Below, one piece after another: positions 1-5,464 of a DNA stretch of 5,513 nt. A model generated the notes under the pieces. That model saw nothing but the letters and a program-made list of their open reading frames with translations, did not search any database and was not told the origin of the DNA. Numbering within the stretch: position 1 is the stretch's first letter; every line of letters starts with the position of its first letter. This DNA comes from Gammaproteobacteria bacterium (lineage in GTDB: Bacteria > Pseudomonadota > Gammaproteobacteria > GCA-001735895): NCBI GenBank assembly GCA_029864065.1, contig JAOTUD010000236.1:1-5513 (forward strand), in the 5' to 3' direction. The position numbers and the translations under genes are program-made.

Positions 1-1065
1 GTCCCGGCCAAAATAACTGCCCGGCAGGCAGACGATTTCGTGATCCTCGATCAGTCTCTTGACGACTTCGCGCGCCGCTGCATCGAATGGATGTTCGATA
101 TAGGCGAAATAGGCGCCGGCGCTGACCAGCCGGTACTTCAGATCGGGATGATCGAAGGCCTGCCTGATCGCGACGGCGCGCCGCGCCAGCTCGCCTGCCT
201 TGTCGAGTTTCCACTGGTGCAGATGCTTCAGACCGTAAACCGCCGCCAGCTGACCCGCGTGCGGCGCGCAGATGGCGGTGCAATCTTGCACCTTTTTCAA
301 TTGATCGAGTAATGCCTGGCTCGCGGCGACGGCGCCGGTGCGAAACCCGGTGAGGCTGAACACCTTGGAAAAACTGTACAGGTGGACCAGCGTATCGCGC
401 CAGTCGGGGCGCGCGAACAGGGAATGCGGCAGTTGCTCGATATCGATGAAATCGCGGTAGGTTTCGTCGATGATCAGCGCCAGGCCGCGCGCGCGCGCGA
501 GCTCGAAGAATTGCTCGATACAGGCGGAACTGTATATTGCACCGCTCGGGTTGTTGGGCGTGACCAGCAGGATTGCCCTCGTGCGATCGTTGATCAGCGC
601 CCGCGCCTCGTCCGCATCGGGCATCGCGGTCTCGGCGTTGAATGACAGGTAGCGCGGCGTGACCGCTCGCGTCGACAGCCACATCTGGTGGTTGAAATAG
701 CAGGGCAGCGGAACGATTATTTCGTCGCCCGCCTGGCACAGCGTATCGACCACCGAGCAAAACGCCTGGTTGCAGCCCGCGGTGATCAGTATGTCCTCGG
801 CCTGAACCGAACCCTGATAACGTTCGCTGATGTTCGCCGCGAGCGCCTCGCGCAGCGGCGCGATACCGCGAATATCGGTATAGGTCGCACCCTCTCCGGC
901 CTTGATCGCATCGCCGAGATAATCGCGCAGCGACTGCGGTGGCAGATGGGCAGGAACGGCCTGGCACATGTCTATCAGGTTCGCGGAGTGCGGGTTTCTG
1001 ACCCAGGTCCAGGCCTCGGCGATCGGAGCTGCAGCGCAATCAAGCACGTTCGGATTAAATTTCAT
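1..1065 (-). CDS. PLP-dependent class I/II aminotransferase, C-terminus cut off by window edge
   Basis: A fold-type I PLP aminotransferase that would move an amino group between an amino acid and a 2-oxo acid in the cytoplasm. The 355 visible residues carry the family signature in order: Tyr62 in a GATYTD segment, GCNQ at 97-100 (phosphate-binding turn), TPNNPSG at 169-175 with the conserved Asn, DETY at 200-203 (Asp to the pyridine nitrogen, Tyr to O3'), and SFSKVFSLTGFRTG with the Schiff-base lysine at 234 and Arg242. The family usually has about 380-400 residues, so only the last 30 or so are missing. These include the arginine that binds the substrate carboxylate, and the amino-acid specificity cannot be read. 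The ATG at 1065 is the first start after an in-frame TGA; its ribosome site is weak. The gene is divergent from gloA with a 106-base shared upstream region. Confidence 0.9.
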   Translation of the reverse strand, partial: MKFNPNVLDCAAAPIAEAWTWVRNPHSANLIDMCQAVPAHLPPQSLRDYLGDAIKAGEGATYTDIRGIAPLREALAANISERYQGSVQAEDILITAGCNQAFCSVVDTLCQAGDEIIVPLPCYFNHQMWLSTRAVTPRYLSFNAETAMPDADEARALINDRTRAILLVTPNNPSGAIYSSACIEQFFELARARGLALIIDETYRDFIDIEQLPHSLFARPDWRDTLVHLYSFSKVFSLTGFRTGAVAASQALLDQLKKVQDCTAICAPHAGQLAAVYGLKHLHQWKLDKAGELARRAVAIRQAFDHPDLKYRLVSAGAYFAYIEHPFDAAAREVVKRLIEDHEIVCLPGSYFGRD

Positions 1066-1113
1066 CGTATCGATATCCCATTTTCAGCCGATGTTAGTGA
1101 ATTCCGGCCCGGC

Positions 1114-1142
1114 TTACCAGCCTGATAAAGCTATGCGATAAT
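1114..1142 (+). promoter_or_regulatory. Candidate sigma-70 promoter for the gloA cluster
   Basis: TTACCA (1114-1119) matches the -35 consensus at four of six bases. After a 17-base spacer comes GATAAT (1137-1142), five of six for the -10, preceded by TGC (1134-1136), which makes an extended -10. Transcription would start near 1149, leaving a leader of about 23 bases before the gloA ATG at 1172. The divergent aminotransferase must have its own promoter in the same 106-base interval; no convincing one was found for it. The assignment rests on consensus matching by eye. Confidence 0.5.
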
Positions 1143-1171
1143 GCCGCAGCGTTTTAACACGAGACAGGAAT

Positions 1172-1612
1172 ATGAAATACCTACACACGATGGTGCGCGT
1201 GCACGATCTCGACGAATCGCTGCGATTTTATCGCGACCTGCTGGGCCTGGTCGAAACCGATCGTTACGCAAGCGAGGAAGGCGAGTTCACACTGGTCTAC
1301 CTGGCGGCGCCCGAGGATCTCGACCAGGTCAGGTCCGAGCGCGCGCCCGTGATAGAGCTGACCTACAACTGGGACGGCGAAGTCTACCAGGGCGGGCGCA
1401 ATTTCGGTCATCTCGCGTTCGCGGTCGACGATGTCTACGCGGTATGCCAGAAGGCAATGGACGCCGGCATCACCATCAACGTGCCGCCGCGCGATGGGCA
1501 TATGGCTTTCTTCCGCTCGCCCGACAACATATCGATCGAATTGCTGCAAAAGGGCGAGCCGCTGGCGCCGTCAGAGCCCTGGGCCTCGATGCCGACGACC
1601 GGCGAGTGGTAG
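1172..1612 (+). CDS. gloA: Glyoxalase I (lactoylglutathione lyase)
   Basis: Converts the hemithioacetal of methylglyoxal and glutathione into S-lactoylglutathione, the first step of cytoplasmic methylglyoxal detoxification. The 146-residue protein is one vicinal-oxygen-chelate domain. It opens with MKYLHTMVRVHDLDESLRFY, close to the E. coli enzyme. All four expected metal ligands are visible: His5, Glu62 (in IELTYNWDGE), His80 (in FGHLAFAVDD) and Glu123 (in NISIELLQ). It is about ten residues longer than the E. coli protein at the C-terminus. An AGGA lies at 1166-1169, very close to the ATG (two bases between), so initiation may lean on the longer GAGACAGGA context. It is first in a tight cluster with an SDR gene. 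Bacterial enzymes of this length usually use nickel or cobalt; that is family knowledge, not visible here. Confidence 0.95.
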   Translation: MKYLHTMVRVHDLDESLRFYRDLLGLVETDRYASEEGEFTLVYLAAPEDLDQVRSERAPVIELTYNWDGEVYQGGRNFGHLAFAVDDVYAVCQKAMDAGITINVPPRDGHMAFFRSPDNISIELLQKGEPLAPSEPWASMPTTGEW

Positions 1613-1614
1613 CC

Positions 1615-2388
1615 ATGGAGCGTTATCTCGAGGGCAGGGTCGCGATCGTTACCGGTGGCTTTGCCGGTATCGGCAAGGCGATCGCGATCGGACTGGCACA
1701 GCGGGGCGCGACCGTTGCAGTCGGCGCGCGCCGCCAGCCCGAGGCCGCGGTCGCGGAGCTCGAAGCGGCCTGTGCAACGCTGTTTTACCGTCATCTCGAC
1801 GTTGGCGATGTCGACAGCGTGAACAGCTTTGTCGCGGAACTCGAGCAACGCCATGGCGCGGCCGATATCCTGGTGAATTCGGCGGGCATATCGACCCACG
1901 AGCTGGTTTGTGATCATGACGAGCAATCATGGCTCGATGTCATCGATATCAACCTGTCCGGGCCGTTTCGCATGATCCGCGCCTGCCTGCCGCAAATGAT
2001 CGAGCGTCGCTGGGGACGCATCATCAATATCGGATCGACCGCCGCGACCACTGCGGTGGCCGATCACGCGGCTTACTGCGCGTCGAAATCCGGGCTGCTC
2101 GGATTAAACCGCGCGGTCGCCCTCGAAGGCGCGCCGCACGGGGTCAGTTCTGTCGTGATCAGCCCGACCTGGGTACAAACCGAAATGATGGACAACAGCA
2201 TGAAGATACAGGCGCGCAAAGCCGGCCGCAGCGTCGACGAGGAGTATGCCCGGATAATCGACGAGCAGCCGCAGAAGCGATTGGTGCAGCCGCAGGAGCT
2301 CGCCGCTCTGGCCGCCTTTCTGTGCCGTGACGAAGCCCTGGGGATCACGATGGAGGATATCCAGGTAAACGCCGGGGCCTGGTGGTAG
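1615..2388 (+). CDS. Short-chain dehydrogenase/reductase (classical SDR)
   Basis: A 257-residue NAD(P)-dependent oxidoreductase of the classical SDR type, acting on an alcohol/carbonyl pair that the sequence does not reveal. Visible motifs are TGGFAGIG at 13-20 (Rossmann glycine motif), Asp62-Val63, NSAG at 88-91 (variant of NNAG), and the full catalytic tetrad Asn113, Ser141, Tyr154 and Lys158 (YCASK). Arg39-Arg40 after the second strand, with no acidic residue there, favours NADP(H); this is an inference. The length is normal and the C-terminus, ending NAGAWW, is of the usual VxGG-like type. The ATG lies two bases after the gloA stop and has only a weak GAG ribosome site (1604-1606), so translation is probably coupled to gloA. 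An upstream in-frame extension exists but overlaps gloA and lacks the domain start. It might reduce or oxidise a reactive carbonyl related to the glyoxalase substrate. Confidence 0.9.
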   Translation: MERYLEGRVAIVTGGFAGIGKAIAIGLAQRGATVAVGARRQPEAAVAELEAACATLFYRHLDVGDVDSVNSFVAELEQRHGAADILVNSAGISTHELVCDHDEQSWLDVIDINLSGPFRMIRACLPQMIERRWGRIINIGSTAATTAVADHAAYCASKSGLLGLNRAVALEGAPHGVSSVVISPTWVQTEMMDNSMKIQARKAGRSVDEEYARIIDEQPQKRLVQPQELAALAAFLCRDEALGITMEDIQVNAGAWW

Positions 2389-2397
2389 GCTAAGCCG

Positions 2398-2841
2398 ATG
2401 TCGATGCTGAATCTGCGTGCCGGTTATTTCGCGATCGAAAACCCGCTGCGTGTGCTGGAGCGATGGCTGTATCGCAATCGGTATCGGCAAACGGTGCGCA
2501 TCAATCAGCGCAAAGTCGAGGTCCGCTGGAGCGAGCGGGCCGAACGCGCATTGCGGCAGCGTAATCGACCGCTGATCGTTGAACTCCGGCTTTATTTCTC
2601 TTGTGTCGTCAAGAAGCAGGTTTTGTTCCACGGGCATTCCAAACTCGATACCACCGTGGTCAAACCTGGCCTCGAAATGGTGTTTCAGCCGATTGCATCG
2701 GCGGCCTGCGAGCCGCGGGAATTCGCCGCGAGCTACCCGCCGGGCAGGAATCTGTCGCAGGGCAGGGCCGCCTGCATGGTGCCAAAAACGGTCGAGATCG
2801 ATTATCGCCGGGGCAGCTGGGAAGGCAGTTTCTACTACTGA
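2398..2841 (+). CDS. Hypothetical protein, 147 residues, third gene of the gloA cluster
   Basis: I do not recognise this family. The start lies nine bases after the SDR stop, with a weak GTAGG ribosome site overlapping that stop, so it is likely co-transcribed; a second ATG two codons later (2404) is an alternative start. The protein is basic and soluble-looking, with no signal peptide or membrane segment. It has an arginine-rich N-terminal half (LRVLERWLYRNRYRQTVRIN at about 18-37), a strand-like hydrophobic stretch (PLIVELRLYFSCVV, 58-71), and cysteines at 69, 104 and 126. The end, GSWEGSFYY, is followed by TGA. The same reading frame then continues for 35 protein-like codons to a TAG at 2947, so the gene may be truncated by a nonsense change or the product may be longer in relatives. 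Whether it is a real gene rests on spacing, length and codon pattern. Confidence 0.6.
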   Translation: MSMLNLRAGYFAIENPLRVLERWLYRNRYRQTVRINQRKVEVRWSERAERALRQRNRPLIVELRLYFSCVVKKQVLFHGHSKLDTTVVKPGLEMVFQPIASAACEPREFAASYPPGRNLSQGRAACMVPKTVEIDYRRGSWEGSFYY

Positions 2842-2949
2842 CCACGGGCCGGCTGCTACTGGCGCGGTATATTTTTACAGACCTTTGGAGATGGCCCGCT
2901 GTATCAGCATATCGATGAAAATCCGGAAGACTTAACCCGGATATATTAG
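2842..2949 (+). other. Coding-like in-frame continuation after the stop of the 147-residue gene
   Basis: The frame of the preceding gene stays open for 35 codons after the TGA at 2839-2841, up to a TAG at 2947-2949. It would read PRAGCYWRGI, then FLQTFGDGPL, YQHIDENPED and LTRIY. This has a more protein-like composition than the other two frames over the same bases. It contains no ATG of its own. It could be a remnant of a longer ancestral C-terminus, the effect of a sequencing error at the TGA, or chance. Confidence 0.3.
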
Positions 2950-2990
2950 ATTTGATTAATATAAGAATTTACTAATAAACTATTCGAAAT
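2941..2990. promoter_or_regulatory. AT-rich block, possible promoter region
   Basis: Only 7 of these 50 bases are G or C, in sharp contrast with the GC-rich flanks. On the plus strand TTGATT (2952-2957) is followed after 18 bases by TAAACT (2976-2981), a four-of-six -10 match. TATAAG (2960-2965) is a five-of-six -10 match without a good -35. It is the most promoter-like stretch ahead of the small ORF at 3013 and kdoO. If it is used for kdoO, the leader would be roughly 350 bases long. An UP-element or binding site for a nucleoid protein is equally possible. Confidence 0.35.
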
Positions 2991-3012
2991 TTCACGGAGA
3001 TAGTCATAAGCA

Positions 3013-3261
3013 TTGATCGTCTGGTTAGTGTTTGCCGGTGCGGTTATCCTGATCAGCCTGGCGTTGTCGCAAATCCATCACGTTTACCGATTTTTTGTCC
3101 GCTGGCGAAAATCCTGCAAGCTTTCGCCAGCAAACCGGGCCAGGCATTTTCCTGGTTCGGATTCGGGGGCAGAGGTAAACGATGCTGCCCCCCCAATCCT
3201 GCTGCCGAGGCGATGCGCGCCGGTATCAGGCGCACGAGGCGAGCGTGACGGCAACGGATGA
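3013..3261 (+). CDS. Possible small single-pass membrane protein, TTG start
   Basis: An 82-codon reading frame starting with TTG, the first start codon after an in-frame TAA at 3007-3009. The first 30 residues are a convincing membrane segment (IVWLVFAGAVILISLALS) followed by HHVYRFFVRWRKS, a positively charged flank that would place the C-terminus in the cytoplasm. Codon choice in this part is like that of the neighbouring genes. From about residue 35 on, the sequence loses protein character and overlaps three strong stem-loops, so the true product may be shorter, frameshifted or absent. A GGAG ribosome site (2996-2999) sits 13 bases before the TTG, longer than usual. No family recognised. 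Confidence 0.3.
   Translation: MIVWLVFAGAVILISLALSQIHHVYRFFVRWRKSCKLSPANRARHFPGSDSGAEVNDAAPPILLPRRCAPVSGARGERDGNG
3101..3192 (+). other. Run of three strong stem-loops, candidate structured leader or small RNA
   Basis: Three hairpins follow each other closely. The first has arms GCTGGCGAAA (3101-3110) and TTTCGCCAGC (3122-3131), a perfect 10-bp stem with an 11-base loop. The second pairs CCGGGCCAGG (3135-3144) with CCTGGTTCGG (3151-3160): ten pairs, two of them G-U, with a six-base loop. The third pairs GGGGGCAG (3165-3172) with CTGCCCCC (3185-3192) around a 12-base loop. The G-U pairs would be A-C mismatches on the other strand, so the second stem forms fully only in plus-strand RNA. None is followed by a T-run, so they do not look like intrinsic terminators. 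A weaker 5-bp stem lies at 3217-3233. No known riboswitch or small RNA was recognised. Confidence 0.35.
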
Positions 3262-3292
3262 CATCGAAGGTTCCTGGTAGTAGAGTAAGCGG

Positions 3293-3322
3293 CGAGCGAC
3301 GCTCGAGACCGGGTTTAACCCG
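3293..3322 (+). repeat. Two short palindromes just before the kdoO ribosome site
   Basis: CGAGC-GAC-GCTCG (3293-3305) and CGGGTT-T-AACCCG (3310-3322) lie in tandem, ending two bases before the AGGA ribosome site of kdoO (3325-3328). Either could be a small hairpin in the leader or an operator-like site for a dimeric regulator. They are short enough that chance is a real possibility. Confidence 0.3.
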
Positions 3323-3337
3323 ACAGGATAATAAAAC

Positions 3338-4258
3338 ATGCTGGATACCTACGATGAAAATCGGCTGCAGCAGCTGCAGCCGGACGAAATTTCCGATTCG
3401 CTCGAACGCGGATCGATCGTATATTTTCCGAAATCCCCGGTAGCGCTGCCCGATCCGCAAGATTTGTCGTTCTTTCGCCAGGAATTACCCAACCTGGTCA
3501 AGCTCAAGAACATCAGCTTCCATCCCGAGGCCGGTCGGGTACGCGGGCTCGATAGCGATGATACGGCGCTGACCGAGCGGGTCAGCCGCATCCTCGAGTC
3601 GGTTAGCAATAACATCGCCAGATTTTTGTCGACCACGGCGCCACGGCTGACCGAAAACTGGACCGTCGGGACCTGCAGCTTCCGTCCCATTCAGGAACGC
3701 GGCAGAAACTTGAGCGCGCATGCCAGCAACGAACTCGTACACATCGATGCCGGCGCCTACGGCGCCACCCACGGGGACCGGATCCTGCGCTTCTTTATAA
3801 ATGTCAACCCGGATGAAGACCGGGTCTGGGTGACCAAGGGCAATTTTCCGGAGCTGCTGCAGGCCCATGGCGAACGCGCCGGGCTGGGCTATGACAAGGC
3901 GAGCCGGGATTACCTCGCCAGGGGTCCGCTGGATCATGCCTGGTCCGGATTCGTCAACGGTCTGTCCAGGGCGGTGCCCGTCGCGAAGGTGCTGGATTCG
4001 TCGCCCTATGACCGCGAGATGAGACGTTTCCACAATTACATGAAGGATACGCCGTCTTTTCAACAGGACATGCACGGGCACGAGGAATTCCGTTTCCCGC
4101 CGTTCTCGGCCTGGATGGTGTTTACGGATACCGTCAGCCATGCCTGCCTGTCGGGTCAGTACGCCTTCGTCCATACCAGTATCGTGCGCCTGGCGAACCT
4201 TCGGTTGCCGGAACTGGCGCCAATTAACCTGCTGCGGCAAGCCGCGCAGTCCGGCTGA
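3338..4258 (+). CDS. kdoO: Kdo 3-hydroxylase (Fe(II)/2-oxoglutarate dioxygenase)
   Basis: Adds a hydroxyl to carbon 3 of Kdo in the inner core of lipopolysaccharide, converting it to Ko. It is an iron(II)- and 2-oxoglutarate-dependent dioxygenase of the Kdo-hydroxylase family, known from Burkholderia and Yersinia. The 306 residues have the family length and layout. The metal facial triad is visible as H135-x-D137 (LVHIDAGAYGATHGDRILRF) and a distal His268 (FTDTVSHACLSGQYAFVHTS). The GDRILRFFINVNPDEDRVWV stretch at 146-165 is typical of the family. There is no signal peptide, in keeping with action on the cytoplasmic side of the inner membrane. The ATG has a good AGGA ribosome site nine bases upstream (3325-3328). 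The gene converges with an OpsX-type heptosyltransferase gene, which acts on the same Kdo residue. Confidence 0.9.
   Translation: MLDTYDENRLQQLQPDEISDSLERGSIVYFPKSPVALPDPQDLSFFRQELPNLVKLKNISFHPEAGRVRGLDSDDTALTERVSRILESVSNNIARFLSTTAPRLTENWTVGTCSFRPIQERGRNLSAHASNELVHIDAGAYGATHGDRILRFFINVNPDEDRVWVTKGNFPELLQAHGERAGLGYDKASRDYLARGPLDHAWSGFVNGLSRAVPVAKVLDSSPYDREMRRFHNYMKDTPSFQQDMHGHEEFRFPPFSAWMVFTDTVSHACLSGQYAFVHTSIVRLANLRLPELAPINLLRQAAQSG
3362..3382 (+). repeat. 21-base palindrome inside the start of kdoO
   Basis: CGGCTGCAGC, a central A, then GCTGCAGCCG: a palindrome with perfect 10-base arms, 24 bases after the kdoO ATG. As RNA it can fold into an eight-pair hairpin with a five-base loop inside the region covered by an initiating ribosome. 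It encodes RLQQLQP, so the repeated Leu and Gln codons explain much of the symmetry. A role in translation control is only a possibility. Confidence 0.5.
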
Positions 4259-4283
4259 ATTGGCAACTGGCGGGAATGTTTCT

Positions 4284-5342
4284 TTAACCGGCCATGCGCT
4301 CGACGGCGAAGTCGACGCGCTCGATCACCGCGTCGACTTCGATTAAATCCATGACGCCCGCGTCTTCGATACGGGTTCCCCAGCGCAGTTCATCCGGACT
4401 TTTGCCGCGAAACCGCTCGGCCGCCTCGGCGAACTTGTCCACGCAAAGATCCAGCGAGTGATAAGGCCCGCTGCGCAGCGACCAGGTGCTGGCATGCAGC
4501 CCGATGACCGGGGTCGCCATGGCATTCGCCAGGTGCGCGGGCCCGGTATCGGGGCACAGGACGAGGTCGGCGCGCTGCAACAGGCCTACCAGTTGCGGCA
4601 AGGTGTCTTTCCCGATCAGGTTTATCGCCTCGTTTTTCATCGAGGCCTCGATGGACGCACCCATCGCCGCCTCGTCGGCGGATGGGCCCCCGGATAAAAC
4701 CACCGTCATCGCGTGCCGGCTTGCCGCGTAATCCGCCACGGCGGCATAGCGCTCGGCGCGCCAGTTGCGGACCGGGTGGCTGGAGCAGGGCGATATCAGC
4801 AATACGCGCTCCCGCGTGGGCACAATCCTTGCGACAAACGCGGCGGCTTGCGCGGTAACCGGGAAGTTCCACACCGGTTCCCGCGCATCGAGCCCGATGG
4901 TCCGGGCAAAAGACAAATGTCCCTGAAGCTGGTGTTCATGTCTCGTTGCGGGCACCGCGTGCGTCATGAACAACCGATGAAAATCGCGCGCCCGGTATTT
5001 ATCCCAGCCCAGCTTGATGTCCGCCGATACGCAGGCGCCGGTCAGGTTGGCCCGCGCCGAGGTCTGCATTTGCAGCATGATATCGAAGCGCTCTCCCGCC
5101 AGCTGCTGCTTAAGCTTCCGGTATCCGCGCCAGCCGGATTTTTTATCGACGACGAGGAATCGCACGCCGTCCACCAGCGCAAGCAGTTTGTATTCGAGGC
5201 TTGACGTTATCCAGGTAATCCGTGTCTGCGGCCACTGTTGCTGAATTGCACGCACTACCGGCACCGCGTGCGTTACGTCGCCGAGCGCCGACAGGCGGAC
5301 GATACAGATACTTTGTGGCGGGCTGGTCACTGGCAAGTGCAT
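4284..5342 (-). CDS. opsX: OpsX-type LPS heptosyltransferase (glycosyltransferase family 9)
   Basis: A GT9 enzyme that should transfer heptose from ADP-heptose onto the lipid A-linked Kdo at the inner face of the cytoplasmic membrane, starting the inner core. The 352 residues form two Rossmann-like halves. The N-terminal half has SICIVRLSALGDVTHAVPVV (11-30), with Asp22 at the place of the catalytic base of WaaC, then DKKSGWRG (66-73) and LQMQTSARANL (90-100). The C-terminal half has SPCSSHPVRNWRAERYA (184-200) and the donor-binding CPDTGPAHLANAMATPVIGL (263-282). The short N-terminal extension and the DKKSGW and MQT motifs resemble Haemophilus OpsX more than E. coli WaaC; this is from memory. 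The ATG at 5342 fits the OpsX N-terminus. A TTG 30 bases further out lies in the terminator T-run and was not chosen. No good ribosome site is seen. Confidence 0.87.
   Translation of the reverse strand: MHLPVTSPPQSICIVRLSALGDVTHAVPVVRAIQQQWPQTRITWITSSLEYKLLALVDGVRFLVVDKKSGWRGYRKLKQQLAGERFDIMLQMQTSARANLTGACVSADIKLGWDKYRARDFHRLFMTHAVPATRHEHQLQGHLSFARTIGLDAREPVWNFPVTAQAAAFVARIVPTRERVLLISPCSSHPVRNWRAERYAAVADYAASRHAMTVVLSGGPSADEAAMGASIEASMKNEAINLIGKDTLPQLVGLLQRADLVLCPDTGPAHLANAMATPVIGLHASTWSLRSGPYHSLDLCVDKFAEAAERFRGKSPDELRWGTRIEDAGVMDLIEVDAVIERVDFAVERMAG
4307..4341. repeat. 13-bp perfect inverted repeat near the 3' end of the heptosyltransferase gene
   Basis: CGAAGTCGACGCG (4307-4319) and CGCGTCGACTTCG (4329-4341) are perfect reverse complements around a nine-base loop. 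It lies inside the last 20 codons of the heptosyltransferase gene and about 50 bases after the kdoO stop. It encodes the internal near-repeat EVDAVIERVDFAVE, which explains part of the symmetry. No T-run follows on either strand, so it is not a classical terminator, but it could stabilise the 3' end of either convergent transcript. Confidence 0.55.
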
Positions 5343-5370
5343 GTTAACGGGGAATCGCAACGGCAGGGAC

Positions 5371-5418
5371 AATAAAAAAGGCCAGGTAAAGGGATATGGG
5401 GTATCCCGATACCTGGCC
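5371..5418 (-). terminator. Intrinsic terminator of the gene entering from the right
   Basis: Read on the minus strand, GGCCAGGTA (5418-5410) pairs with TACCTGGCC (5388-5380). Inside it GGGATA pairs with TATCCC around the five-base loop CCCCA, with a 2x2 internal loop between the stems. The hairpin is followed at once by TTTTTTATT (5379-5371). This is a textbook Rho-independent terminator. On the plus strand no T-run follows, so it acts in one direction. It lies 28 bases before the heptosyltransferase ATG. Confidence 0.88.
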
Positions 5419-5464
5419 GAAGGTTACAACCGAAGAGCGCGTGTAACTCTGATTCGGTATATGT

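Noticed and set aside
486..499. Alternating CG tract as a Z-DNA or repeat element
   Set aside because: It is only 14 bases and encodes Ala-Arg codons in a helix of the aminotransferase; codon choice explains it.
40..1125. Plus-strand reading frames across the left kilobase
   Set aside because: They are antisense to the aminotransferase, whose full set of PLP-binding motifs on the minus strand fixes the coding strand.
1141..1614. In-frame upstream extension of the SDR reading frame
   Set aside because: It overlaps gloA completely in another frame, reads as arginine-rich shadow sequence, and the SDR domain begins right after the ATG at 1615.
2839..2870. TGA as a selenocysteine codon in the 147-residue gene
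   Set aside because: The downstream hairpin (GCCGG with CTGGC) is short and lacks the features of a bacterial SECIS element. No redox motif surrounds the TGA.
3101..3131. Stem-loop as an intrinsic terminator
   Set aside because: No T-run follows on either strand. The run of six T (3091-3096) lies before the stem on the plus strand and would read as A on the other.
3485..4240. Long minus-strand open frame opposite kdoO
   Set aside because: The plus-strand product has the full iron-ligand motif set and a good ribosome site; the antisense frame shows no domain and is a product of GC-rich codons.
5343..5372. Longer heptosyltransferase start at a TTG (5372-5370)
   Set aside because: The TTG lies in the T-run of the terminator and adds ten residues with no family counterpart. 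The ATG at 5342 matches the N-terminal length of OpsX proteins.
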